A DNA stretch of 64,000 bases, taken from an uncultured Desulfatiglans sp. Its GTDB lineage: Bacteria > Desulfobacterota > DSM-4660 > Desulfatiglandales > Desulfatiglandaceae. Below the pieces are notes generated by a model. It was not told the DNA's origin, ran no database searches, and was given only the letters and a program-made list of their open reading frames with translations. Numbering within the stretch: the stretch's first letter is position 1; each line of letters starts with the position of its first letter. Shown here piece after piece: positions 16,298 through 26,100 of the stretch. Where the stretch lies: the NCBI GenBank assembly GCA_900498135.1, contig LR026961.1:4251552-4315551 (forward strand). Direction: 5' to 3'. The position numbers and the translations under genes are program-made.

Positions 16298-17214
16298 CCG
16301 CCTGCCCTAAACCCAGAAGACTGACCACCCTAAAGCCTTCCATGATTGGCTCCCCAAAAAGAAAATGGGACAGCATCGACCTTGAGGAAATAAAAGCCAG
16401 TCTCAAAAGGAGGTTATCCACCAAAGAGACCAGTAACACAAACATGCGCATATGGGGAAATCTTATTTGTGGGATAGTCATAGCGCTTTCTAAGAAGGTC
16501 GACGAGGAGCTCCTGGAGCCTGTGAGCCGGTGGATGGATGACTCCGATTGGCTGAACCGGTTTAAAACAGTCAAAGAATATACCCCGGACTGGGCCGCTT
16601 ATAAAAGAAAACAGAGAAGGTGGACCAAGCGGCAAAAGTATCTTGCCGCAGAACGACTTAAGCTTTACAGGCAAGACGCAAGAAAGAAGCGAGCATTTAA
16701 AGACGACCTTTTCTCACTTAAGAAGCGATCAAGCCCGGGGAAAAGTACCGACATCCAGTTTGGCTCCGACTTTATCACTCCGATCATCTCACCCTTCAGC
16801 CCCCCTGAACAACACAAGAAAGAAACGGAACAAGCGTTTCGCCAGGCCCTTTCCGCTTCCATTTCCGACCGTCTCCCCTGGAGACTATTCCTCATGTCAG
16901 ACCTCGCAGAAGCCAAGAAGTTCGCGGAATTCAAGACCTATTATCCCGAAAACAGAAAAAAAGATACCGTATCCAAGCTCATGCACTTCCTGGAACTGGA
17001 GAAAGAAGAAAGGCTCATCATCAACCAGGACGAGCCTTTCGGAGACATAGTCATCGAACCCACTGATGCTCAAACGAAGGCCATTATTTGTGTCAAGGAT
17101 CAGGAGGGACACGACTATTTCTTTGACTGGCTCACACTTACCGATAATCAAAGGAAAAAGATCATAGATGACATCAAGGCGAACAAAATCATATCCAGGC
17201 AGGTTGAGGCATAA
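16294..17214 (+). CDS. Hypothetical protein, 306 aa
   Basis: No family recognised. It has a basic N-terminus, a central Arg/Lys-rich helical region (YKRKQRRWTKRQKYLAAERL), a Pro-rich linker and an acidic C-terminus. The last segment (DAQTKAIICVKDQEGHDYFFDWL) recalls the beta segment at the start of the 13993 protein (RYNGKEYFVDW). Translated together with the preceding gene through a 4-bp ATGA overlap. Confidence 0.5.
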   Translation: MTACPKPRRLTTLKPSMIGSPKRKWDSIDLEEIKASLKRRLSTKETSNTNMRIWGNLICGIVIALSKKVDEELLEPVSRWMDDSDWLNRFKTVKEYTPDWAAYKRKQRRWTKRQKYLAAERLKLYRQDARKKRAFKDDLFSLKKRSSPGKSTDIQFGSDFITPIISPFSPPEQHKKETEQAFRQALSASISDRLPWRLFLMSDLAEAKKFAEFKTYYPENRKKDTVSKLMHFLELEKEERLIINQDEPFGDIVIEPTDAQTKAIICVKDQEGHDYFFDWLTLTDNQRKKIIDDIKANKIISRQVEA

Positions 17215-17780
17215 TGAGAAACCCAAATACCTTTACCGAGCGCCAACTGAGGTTTCTGGAAGCCATAAGAGAGAGAATACGCCATATCAACGATCCAAAC
17301 CCTGAAATCATAACAGACCAGTCCTATGAATGGCTAATTGGACACACAAAGCAATTTGGGAAGATCCCCAAAATCAAATTCTTCCCAAATTCCTGCCATA
17401 TAAAGGCGGAAATCATTGAATCTTCGGGCCTAATAGATGAGTTCCAGGCTCCAAAAAAAGACGAGGTTCGAGCTAAATTCAGCATCAAAAAGGCACGGAA
17501 CACAAAAGCCAATCTCTTTGAATCTGAATGGAACAATATCATGCTCAAAGCAAAAAAAGCCACATTCACCCTGGCTCTCATGAATCAGATCTTTTCAAAT
17601 CAAGATCAGAAAGTTTCTGAACCAATTGCGCTCTTCCAATCCATCGTCATGGACGAATATGCACCCCTGATTAAGGCCCAGAAAGAGCCAATTCATCCGC
17701 CTGAAACAGCCAAAACCGCTGAAACCCCAAAAAACCCAGGAATTAAGACGTATGATCAGGAATTGGCTGAATTGGAATAA
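17214..17780 (+). CDS. Hypothetical protein, 188 aa
   Basis: Mostly helical N-terminal two thirds (FTERQLRFLEAIRERIRHIN) and a disordered Pro/Thr/Lys-rich tail with HPPETAKTAETPKNPG. No motif identified. Its start overlaps the previous stop, so it belongs to the 15998-17780 operon. A TACATAAAA-TTTTTATGTA palindrome lies just after the stop, near 17794-17812. Confidence 0.5.
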   Translation: MRNPNTFTERQLRFLEAIRERIRHINDPNPEIITDQSYEWLIGHTKQFGKIPKIKFFPNSCHIKAEIIESSGLIDEFQAPKKDEVRAKFSIKKARNTKANLFESEWNNIMLKAKKATFTLALMNQIFSNQDQKVSEPIALFQSIVMDEYAPLIKAQKEPIHPPETAKTAETPKNPGIKTYDQELAELE

Positions 17781-18010
17781 CTCAGCAAAATTACATAAAA
17801 TTTTTATGTACAATCCTCCCTCAAAGCTCCCCCGTCGATACCTCCAAAAAGACCCCTCCAAAATCATTCATTTACCCATCAATCACCCCTCATGAGTCCA
17901 AAAAGGCCTTTTTGCCACTTTTTTGGAAACAGCCTCTTTGCGAGAAAAGCGTTGGATACTTTTGGACAATTTCGGAAAAGAAGCATCCCCAAAAAACGAG
18001 GTGATTTTGC

Positions 18011-18442
18011 ATGAAAACCCGGCCCAGAACGCCAATATCAGCCAAAATCGAGATGAACAAGGACAAGATCTACAGAATATCGGACCCGGTCCAACTATCA
18101 GAAATCTTTTTCCCTTCAAAAAACGCCCGCCAAAGAAGAGCTGCCTTCCTGGCCATAATCTTCGAAATCAAGAATGCCAGGGATCAGAAACTGAGCACCA
18201 CGGACCACATTGCAAATAAATATAGCCTCAGCCAGTCATCCATCGTAAAGGCCAGGACAAAAATGACCCGGATAGGATTGATCAGAAAAAGGGATGGGTA
18301 CTGGATGTTCAGTACCGTTTTTAGCAAGAGTTTGGAAATCCTAGTCCAGAAGGTAACCACCTATAAGGTTCAAAAGCAAAATAGTGAGGCAAGTGCCAGG
18401 GAAAAGTTGTTTGTGGCGATGGCGAAAGGAGCGAAAAATTAA
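18011..18442 (+). CDS. Winged-helix DNA-binding protein
   Basis: A 143-aa protein, SD GAGGTGAT before the ATG. Residues about 40-105 form an HTH with wing: RAAFLAIIFEIKNARDQKLS, then HIANKYSLSQSSIVKARTKM, then GLIRKRDGYWMFS. This looks like a transcriptional regulator or a small replication initiator. It is monocistronic and lies just before the BREX-like operon. Confidence 0.55.
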   Translation: MKTRPRTPISAKIEMNKDKIYRISDPVQLSEIFFPSKNARQRRAAFLAIIFEIKNARDQKLSTTDHIANKYSLSQSSIVKARTKMTRIGLIRKRDGYWMFSTVFSKSLEILVQKVTTYKVQKQNSEASAREKLFVAMAKGAKN

Positions 18443-18692
18443 AAAGACCATCTTTTCAAGGTCGGCAGATCACTCGCAGACGCAAAAAAAATCAATCGGT
18501 TAAAATAGGTTAAACCAATAAAAAAATACAACAAACCTTTTGACAATAGATTCCCATGTGGTATATTTCTCATAAATTGGGGCACAATGGTTTTGAAGCC
18601 CTTTATGGCAAATCTGGGTGACATAGTTTAAAAGCCATATTAATGAGCTGTTGTGTGACAGCTTACATTCTAAATGTGAATGGAGATAACTG
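18443..18692 (+). promoter_or_regulatory. Promoter region of the BREX-like operon
   Basis: A 250-bp AT-rich gap. Two small palindromes sit close to the first start codon: GCTGT-tgtg-ACAGC near 18648-18662 and ACATT-cta-AATGT near 18664-18677. They are possible operators for the HTH protein encoded immediately downstream. No HU/IHF gene remnant is visible here, unlike the other defence-module borders. Confidence 0.35.
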
Positions 18693-18911
18693 ATGGAAGA
18701 CCGGTGGCTTTCTGTGGATGAGATTGCCGAACATCTTGGCATCAAACGGGATACGGTCTATAGATGGGTTAACGACCGACAGATGCCCGGTCACAAAATC
18801 GGTCGGTTGTGGAAGTTTGATAAAAAAGAGGTGGATGCGTGGGTCAAGTCCGGCGCAGCCGGCGATAAAGACAATGAAGACCCGAAGACGACGAAGGACA
18901 GGTCGAAATAG
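18693..18911 (+). CDS. Excisionase-family HTH regulator
   Basis: A 72-aa protein with a canonical MerR/Xis-type HTH: WLSVDEIAEHLGIKRDTVYR, then GHKIGRLWKFDKKEVDAWV. First gene of the BREX-like operon, with a 2-bp gap to the next gene. In this position it is more likely a repressor of the defence operon than an excisionase. Confidence 0.8.
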   Translation: MEDRWLSVDEIAEHLGIKRDTVYRWVNDRQMPGHKIGRLWKFDKKEVDAWVKSGAAGDKDNEDPKTTKDRSK

Positions 18912-18913
18912 AA

Positions 18914-20068
18914 ATGTCGGATACAGGGAAGAAAGGGCATCGACAACGGTTGCGGGATCGCTTCGCTAGCGGCGAGGAAGACTCCCGCTCAGAAGAAGCC
19001 CTGCTTGAGCTTTTGCTGACCTATGCTATCCCGCAAAAGGATGTTCAGCCTCTTGCCGCCCGTCTGCTTTCGGAACACGGTAGTCTCTCTTCTCTGTTGG
19101 AAGCTCCTATGAAAACGCTCTGCCAGAATGACGGCGTTAAGGGAAACAGTGCGGTCCTGCTCAAGCTGGTTGATTGGATTCGCCGGCATTACAGCCCTCG
19201 CCAACTTGGGGAAGATATGTCCAAACCTCCGATCCAAGCCTCTTTGTTCGAGACCATTTCAAAAGACGCGGAGGGGACGGATTCAGTTGTGGCTGAGCGG
19301 CACCCTAAGAAGGCCATGTCAAGGCGCGGCACCTTGAAATTCAGCAATGCAGTCCTCAAGGAGGCTATCCAGATTCTGCCAGGCCTTCCGGACAACGAGT
19401 CGCTGGACGAGATACGTTCCTTCCTCCGCGCTAACCTCCATTTCAGTGCGGAACAGACCCGGCAACGATATGCCAATTACATCACGCGCAGGATGTTCCC
19501 GGAAGGTTACGCGGACGCTCCATTGCGCTTGTTTGCCAAAGCCTTTCCGAATACCCAGGAATTGCGGGATGTTTGCTTTTATCGTTTTCTTCTCTCGGAG
19601 CCGCTTGAGGTGGAGATTATCGAGGATCTTTTGATTCCTACTCTCGGCACAGGTCGACTGAGCCGCGAGCGAATTCGAAAACGCCTTTCAGAAAAATTCC
19701 CCGAGGCTAAAAGCATCGTCGGTTGTGGCAAGGCCATCGTGGACGCCCTTACCGCAGGTGGGATCGCCAAGGCCGACCGAACGAAGATCAGTTTCTCTTA
19801 TCGGGAGATTTCTGTGGCATCCTTCGGATTCGTTCTGCACAGTGAATTTCCCGAACCGGGCATGTACGACATCCGCAAGCTCGATGAGAATCGCATGATC
19901 AGGGCCATGCTCTGGAATCCTGAACGCCTTCTACATGTCCTTTATGAGTTGCGGAACCGGGGGCTGATCAGCAAGGTGTCGGAAATCGATAACATCCGAC
20001 AGTTCACTATCAAAAACACGCTCGCCGTAGTGGTTGAGCAGATCGTCTCCGAAGAGAAAAAGCCATGA
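18914..20068 (+). CDS. RadC N-terminal HhH domain fused to a BrxA-like domain
   Basis: A 384-aa protein. Residues about 5-95 match the N-terminal helix-hairpin-helix part of RadC/UPF0758 (HRQRLRDRFASG, then EEALLELLLTYAIPQKDVQP, then LARLLSEHGSL-like and LLKLV). The JAB metalloprotease half is absent. Residues about 140-375 resemble BrxA (DUF1819) in plan: HFSAEQTRQRYANYITRRM, then a helical middle, then LHVLYELRNRGLISKV. The BrxA link is from pattern and operon position and needs profile support. The HhH domain suggests DNA binding. Stop overlaps the next start (ATGA). Confidence 0.6.
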   Translation: MSDTGKKGHRQRLRDRFASGEEDSRSEEALLELLLTYAIPQKDVQPLAARLLSEHGSLSSLLEAPMKTLCQNDGVKGNSAVLLKLVDWIRRHYSPRQLGEDMSKPPIQASLFETISKDAEGTDSVVAERHPKKAMSRRGTLKFSNAVLKEAIQILPGLPDNESLDEIRSFLRANLHFSAEQTRQRYANYITRRMFPEGYADAPLRLFAKAFPNTQELRDVCFYRFLLSEPLEVEIIEDLLIPTLGTGRLSRERIRKRLSEKFPEAKSIVGCGKAIVDALTAGGIAKADRTKISFSYREISVASFGFVLHSEFPEPGMYDIRKLDENRMIRAMLWNPERLLHVLYELRNRGLISKVSEIDNIRQFTIKNTLAVVVEQIVSEEKKP

Positions 20069-20589
20069 AGCCCACTGAGATCATCGAAGCCATTCGTCAA
20101 AAACTTACGGTTCCCGGCGGGAGACATTTATATGGGGTTCTTGGGACCTATAGACAGCTTGATACTTTCGCTAAGAAACTGCACCAGGCCAAGACCACTG
20201 GCGGCGATCCTTTCCCTAAACCGGTCAATGTAAACCGGGGCATCCTGGATGCGATACCGGATGATGAGTTTAAGCAGCTTGCTGAAAACGAAGCCAAGCG
20301 ACCCGAGCCGACAGCCGCCCACGTAGCAAGGGCATTCGAGCGATTCCTGCGCGCAAATCTAAACGGCAAGGGCATCCTCGTCTTGTCCAATCTGGAGATG
20401 CTTTTTGCCTATCACATCGAGCTGAACCTGCTTCGAACAATGGCTGCAGACGAAGATCGGGTGCTGCTTCTCTTGCCCGGGCGGAGATCTCGTGGCCGGG
20501 TAATTATGTTTCAAGAAATGGACGAGGGTGACTACACATTGCCCACGAACCTAATAGCCGAAAACCACCTGTGGGAGATTAGGGAATAG
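20065..20589 (+). CDS. BrxB-like small BREX protein
   Basis: A 174-aa protein. The C-terminal half (GILVLSNLEMLFAYHIELNL, then DRVLLLLPGRRSRGRVIMF, then NLIAENHLWEI) follows the layout of BrxB/DUF1788: a strand after a helix, then a PG-containing loop and F. No Walker A motif is present, which argues against BrxF. It lies between the BrxA-like and methyltransferase genes, with overlaps or gaps of a few bases. Assigned by position and pattern. Confidence 0.5.
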   Translation: MKPTEIIEAIRQKLTVPGGRHLYGVLGTYRQLDTFAKKLHQAKTTGGDPFPKPVNVNRGILDAIPDDEFKQLAENEAKRPEPTAAHVARAFERFLRANLNGKGILVLSNLEMLFAYHIELNLLRTMAADEDRVLLLLPGRRSRGRVIMFQEMDEGDYTLPTNLIAENHLWEIRE

Positions 20590-20591
20590 CC

Positions 20592-23174
20592 ATGGCCAAA
20601 AAATACGATCCGAAAGCTGGAAGCCTTTTCAAGAAGGAAGTCCCCGAAATGCCGGAGGGATACTATTCCGGCGACAAGCCAAACCCGAACCTGCGGGCGT
20701 TCGTCGAGCAGCATATCAAGGAGCGGCCCTACGACCCTGAGACCGACGACTATGATGTGCCCGCATTCGACAAACCCATTGAGAGCACCAAAGCCACGGC
20801 AATCTACAACATGCACACCTACTGGTCGAAGAAGCCTCACGACGCCATCCGTCAGTATGTTCGGCACTATACAAAATCCGGCGATCTCGTGCTCGATCCC
20901 TTCTGTGGATCGGGTGGCACGGCCCTGGCAGCGCTTATGGAAGGCCGCAAGGCCATTGCCATTGACCGTTCCCCGGCCGCAACTTTCATCACCAAGAACT
21001 ACTGTACACCAGTGGATGTGGATGGACTTCATAAAGCCTTCGAGGAACTCAAGCGCAAAGTCAAGCCGGAGATCGACTGGCTTTATGAAACTCGATGTGA
21101 CCGCTGCGGCGGGAAGGCGACCACTGCCTACACGGTGTATTCCCAGGTCTTCCAGTGTCCGCGGTGTTTAGAAAAGGTACCGCTGTTCGACTGTGTTGAG
21201 GTCGAAGGAACGACTGCCAAGGGTAAATCCAAGAAGATCCGGGCCTGTCCTCACTGTCATAAGAGGGACATTGTGGAGGAGATCAGCACGCGGGCGGATA
21301 AGTTTGGCGCGGTGCCAGTATTGGTGAGCTACCTCTGTGAAAGCGGATGCCGACCTGCCCGCGACGAGCGGAGCCACAATGACTCAAACAAAAAGAAACA
21401 CGAATACTTCGAGAAATATGACCTTGGGAAAATCCGGGAGATTGAGGCGAAAGATATTCCGCATTGGTATCCCAAGAATCGGATGATGAATGCTCCCGAG
21501 GATCAGAAATGTTGGGGTGTCAAGTGGCGTGCTGGAACGAGCAACTTCCGCACAATTGATGAACTCTTCACCAAACGCAATTTGTGGGCTCTGGCGGCGA
21601 TAAGAGATGGGTTAGAGGTTTCTTCGAAGAGAGATATTCTTCTTTTCGCTTTTACCGGAATATGCCTTGGTTTCAGCAAGATGTGTCAGTGGATACCAGG
21701 CGCATCATATCCTTTCCCAATGATGCGCGGAACTTACTACATGCCGCCTATCTCAAAGGAACAGTTGGTTCCTCATTACTATGAAAACCGAATTAATCTG
21801 ATTCAGAGAGCAGCCGCTCAAATATCATTTGATTCGGTATCTTTGTTCGTTTCGACTCAAGATATATGTAATCTCTCCAATATTCCATCAGCAGCTTTAG
21901 ACTACATTTTCACTGACCCTCCGTATGCAGAAAAGGTCCAATATGGTGAGCTGAATTTCATTTGGGAGGCATGGCTCGGTTTAGACACGCAATGGCAAGA
22001 TGAGGAGATAATTGTCAACGAAGTTCGTGGTAAAACCGAGGACGACTGGGCATATATGATGCGCCAGGCAATGTCCGAGTGCTATCGGGTTCTGAAACCT
22101 GGACGATGCATTTCGCTTTGTTACCACGATACATCAGAAGGCACTTGGTCGTTGGTGCAGGATATCATGGCCGAAGCCGGTTTCATCGTCGAGAAATCGG
22201 ACGCTGCCCTCTATATTGATACCGGGCAAAAGTCGTATAACCAGCTTGTGGCTGACAAGGTCAACAAACGCGATCTCGTAATCAACTTCCGAAAGCCCAA
22301 ACCCAGTGAAGTAAAGGCTATCATCGCCATCACAGGAAACGAAGACAAAACAACCTTCACCGAAAAGGTCTGCCAGATTATTCGGGATTATGTTGGCGCG
22401 AATCCCGGCACTGCGAAGGACCGCATCTATGACGAGGTCGTCAGCCGTATGGTTCGCAGCGGGCAGATGGAGGCGCATGACTTCGATGAACTCCTTCGAA
22501 CAGTGGCTGAAGAAGTTAAAACGCCGGTAATGAAAAACCTGTTTGAGCAGAAAGACCCTGATATCTTTGGCACGCACGAGGTTGGCCGCTGGTACTTGAA
22601 AGAGACCGAACTGGTTATTGCCGATGCCGCCGAAAACGCCCGAGAGGATGCTGCCGCAGAAAAGACCGGCGCGTTCATCACAAAATTTCTCGAAAAGAAC
22701 CCTGGAGATGAAGGCGTCCACTACAGTGATATCTTCGAACACTATATCTACGCAGTGAAGGACAAACCGCGGCGTCAACTGGCAGAATTCCTGCCGGACT
22801 ACTTTTACAAGACCGAGCAAGGCACATGGCGGCTTCCCGGCTCCGAGGAGGAGGAAAAGGCCAAGCGTGAGGCACGGGTTAAGGGTCTGGGTAGGCGGGT
22901 TAAACGCTATATTACCCAGCTCGAACAGGGCGCGTTGCTTCCCGACCATGAACGTCCAAATGACGCCACCCTCGCTGAATGGATACGCCACTGCAAGCGG
23001 GCCGGATTGTATGAACAGGGCAAGCTTTTGTACGAAAAGGGTGGACTCAATCCTGATAACCTGTCCGAGGAGGCGATGGTCAACGTCGAGGAAGATTACC
23101 AGGTTTGCGCACGAATGCTGGCACGCGAAGCAAGCCAGCCTCAGCGTCGCGGCAGGAAGAAAGCGGAGGAATAA
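20592..23174 (+). CDS. BREX-associated DNA methyltransferase with zinc ribbons
   Basis: An 860-aa protein. SAM motif I is LDPFCGSGGTALAALMEG (about residues 97-114) and catalytic motif IV is FTDPPYAEKVQYGEL (about 437-451). Between them is a zinc-binding insert (CDRCGGKATT, FQCPRCLEKV, ACPHCHKRDI). A YWSKKPHDAIRQYV segment near residue 75 is typical of DUF1156-like methylases. The C-terminal 300 residues are helical. It plays the role of PglX: host DNA modification that marks self. It differs from PglX of type 1 systems, which is about 1200 aa and has NPPY. Confidence 0.85.
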   Translation: MAKKYDPKAGSLFKKEVPEMPEGYYSGDKPNPNLRAFVEQHIKERPYDPETDDYDVPAFDKPIESTKATAIYNMHTYWSKKPHDAIRQYVRHYTKSGDLVLDPFCGSGGTALAALMEGRKAIAIDRSPAATFITKNYCTPVDVDGLHKAFEELKRKVKPEIDWLYETRCDRCGGKATTAYTVYSQVFQCPRCLEKVPLFDCVEVEGTTAKGKSKKIRACPHCHKRDIVEEISTRADKFGAVPVLVSYLCESGCRPARDERSHNDSNKKKHEYFEKYDLGKIREIEAKDIPHWYPKNRMMNAPEDQKCWGVKWRAGTSNFRTIDELFTKRNLWALAAIRDGLEVSSKRDILLFAFTGICLGFSKMCQWIPGASYPFPMMRGTYYMPPISKEQLVPHYYENRINLIQRAAAQISFDSVSLFVSTQDICNLSNIPSAALDYIFTDPPYAEKVQYGELNFIWEAWLGLDTQWQDEEIIVNEVRGKTEDDWAYMMRQAMSECYRVLKPGRCISLCYHDTSEGTWSLVQDIMAEAGFIVEKSDAALYIDTGQKSYNQLVADKVNKRDLVINFRKPKPSEVKAIIAITGNEDKTTFTEKVCQIIRDYVGANPGTAKDRIYDEVVSRMVRSGQMEAHDFDELLRTVAEEVKTPVMKNLFEQKDPDIFGTHEVGRWYLKETELVIADAAENAREDAAAEKTGAFITKFLEKNPGDEGVHYSDIFEHYIYAVKDKPRRQLAEFLPDYFYKTEQGTWRLPGSEEEEKAKREARVKGLGRRVKRYITQLEQGALLPDHERPNDATLAEWIRHCKRAGLYEQGKLLYEKGGLNPDNLSEEAMVNVEEDYQVCARMLAREASQPQRRGRKKAEE

Positions 23175-23177
23175 GTC

Positions 23178-26100
23178 ATGGCCGATGATCTTTTTACCAA
23201 CAGAAAAAACCTCTCCGAGATCTGCACGGTCCCGGACAAGATTATTTCCGTCTATTCTCTGGAAAAGCATGTCTGGGCCGACTCGAACTCCGAGGCCAGC
23301 CGCAAGGTGCGCAAACCGGAGTTGCAGACCATCGAGGAGTTTCAGATCGATCCGGTTCGGCCATTCCTTACGGACATTTTGCGAAATATAGCCGCCCCCT
23401 GGAAACGGGAGCGCAAAGATAATCCGGTTGGCCAGGGGTATTGGATTCAGGCTGAGTTCGGCTCCGGTAAATCGCATCTACTCTGCTGTCTTTCCGCCCT
23501 GGCTTTGGGACGGAAAGAGGCCTGGGAGATCGTCAAGAAAAAAGAAGACGCCTCCGGACGGGGCAAGCGTGAATCCCTTTTCCGCTTCTGGGAGGAAGGA
23601 ATCGAGGCCAAAAGCGGCAAGGGAACCAAAGGCATCTTTGTCATCGTCAAGACGCTTGTGGGGGCAGGTAGCGGGACAGTGGGCCTGACCGACAAGGGTC
23701 GGCGGCTCTCCGAGTACATCCTTGATGCTGCCAAGGAGCAAATCCAGGTCGAACTCGGCAAGAACATTTCCCTGTATCCGGTTGAGCTGTTGGCGGACCG
23801 GTTCATCTCAAAAGATCTGGACCTTTATCGGAAGAAACTCGCTGCATTTCTTCGGGACCCAAAGTACTTTGATGAAGATGAATTTGAGGAGGTCGATGAT
23901 TTTATCCGGACTATCCAACAGAACAAAACGCCCGAGTATAAGAAAAGTTGCGGCAACAAGCTATGGCAATTTTATAACGAATACCTCGAAGTTACTCCCC
24001 AGATTGCAGCTGAGACCGAAGACATCCTCAAGCACATGACGGAGACGATCCTGGCTGAGGGGTATAGTGGGGTTCTATTGGTTCTGGATGAGGTGTCCCT
24101 GTTCATGAAGAACCGGGACGAAGACCAGCGAACTGACGATGAGAAAACCCTGGTCGTACTATCGAACCGGCTTGGAAAAATCCACAATCTACCTGTCTGG
24201 ACAGTCTGCGCAGCTCAGCAGGCCATTGAGAGCAAGATGGGCGTCAAGAACATCATTGCTGACGATCGGCTAAAGCTGGTGAAGCTGCTCGAAGAAGACA
24301 AGGATTATTACGACATTGTCCTGGCGCGCGTGCGGGAGATCAAGGACCCGGCTGCCATCAGCAATTATTATCTCCATTACAAGCGAGGATTTACCTGGCC
24401 GAACAGCATCGGCGAGCCGGACTTCCGGCACTTCTTTCCTTTCCACAAACCCGCTATCGAGGTCTTGCGGGCGATTACCTACGAGTTGACCACGACTCGC
24501 TCAGCGATCCACTTCATGCATCAGACCTTGAAACACCAGATCAAAAGCAAGGGTCGCGAACTCATACGACTGTGGGAGCTGTTTGACGAAGCCGTGCGAT
24601 ATGAAGAAGATCCGAGCGGGGTCCATGCGGGGCTGGTGGCCATCAAGACAAAGCGTGAGACGGAATATCGGGCTTACGAAGCATGCAAACGCCAAATTGA
24701 CGGCCTGACCAAGGGCTATCTGAAGGTACACCGTGACAAAGGCGTCAAGGTCATACAGACTCTCTTCCTCTATCATATTGCCCGCACCCGCCAACAGGGT
24801 ATCACACCGGAAGATATTGCCAACTCGGTCCTCATCGAGCGGGAGGCCGACGCCAATCCGGATGAAAATATCCAGCATTATGAAACCATCGCTGACAACC
24901 TCAAGAAGGAATTACGACAGATCGTCCAGGCCTTCGACGAGGAGAAGCGACCCAGATACCGCTTTGATCCCGTTTTTACCGGGGTTGATCCTAGGGATGA
25001 GTTCAGCAAGGCCAGAGACGAGGCAGAATCTAACGAGGCCATGCAAAAGGAAGCGTGGGACCACCTCCTGGCGCTTGACGAGTGGCCGGTGCGCACGCGC
25101 CAGATGACCATCGATTTGTCCAGCGGCGTTAGGTCAACATTCAGGGACATCGCTCCGTTCATTGCACCATGGGAGGACCGAGGCGCTGCACGTTCCGGGG
25201 ATCAAAATCTGGATGTGATCTGGCAGGGGCGGCAGATTTCCGGACGGGTGGGGATGCGCGATCTCGGGCGAATGTTCTCCGAAAATTTGCCGCTACCACC
25301 CATTGAAAGCGATCAGACAGATCTTGATTTCGCGGTATATATTGGCACACGCCACGTCGCGGACGCATCTGTGCTCAAGCTGATCGAGCGGCGCAAAGAC
25401 CCTCGTGTCCTTCTCTGGACCCCGGCCGAGTTGACCCAGGAAGAACGTGATCGACTTGTCGACTTTGCCGCCTATCGCAAGCTCATCTCCGACTGGCAGG
25501 GAAAGGAAACCGAGGATGCTGTGGCGGTGGTGAACTGGGTATCCAACGCGCTCCAATCAGACCTCGCCAAGATCGTAAAGATCGTAGACAACAGTTATGC
25601 CCGGGGGCGTATAGATGCACTCAACAACACTCAGATGGCCTTTCGCGTGGCTGGCGAGCTGGCGGCCATCCTTACGCCCTTGGTGGATCGAGTGCTCACG
25701 GCAGCTTATGTGTCCAAGGACATCAAGTTCGATCCGCCTTTTGTATTCCGCAAGGAAGAAGGGGTAAAGGTCATCAACGGCATCGTAAAGACGGGGCGTA
25801 TTCCCAAAGGGGCAAAACCCAATCAGAACATCAGTGCCGCCCAGAATTTTGGCTTTGGCCTGAACATTATGAAAAAAAGCGCCGAAAAGGAACTGGATGT
25901 TTCGAGCAACGCCTATGTTCAGGACATGTGGACTTTCATAGACGACAAGTTGACCGACGACGGACAAACCATGAAGATGGACACCCTTTATAAGAATTTC
26001 ATGGGCATCGGCGGTCCGAAGGATTATGGACTCACACGGCGTATGGTTCAGCTCTACATGCTCTGCCTGGTTCGGGAGGGGCGTGTGCGGGTCACTATGG

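Noticed and set aside
22134-23477. 447-codon open frame on the minus strand
   Set aside because: It lies opposite the methyltransferase and ATPase genes, which have clear motifs; codon structure there explains the antisense frame.
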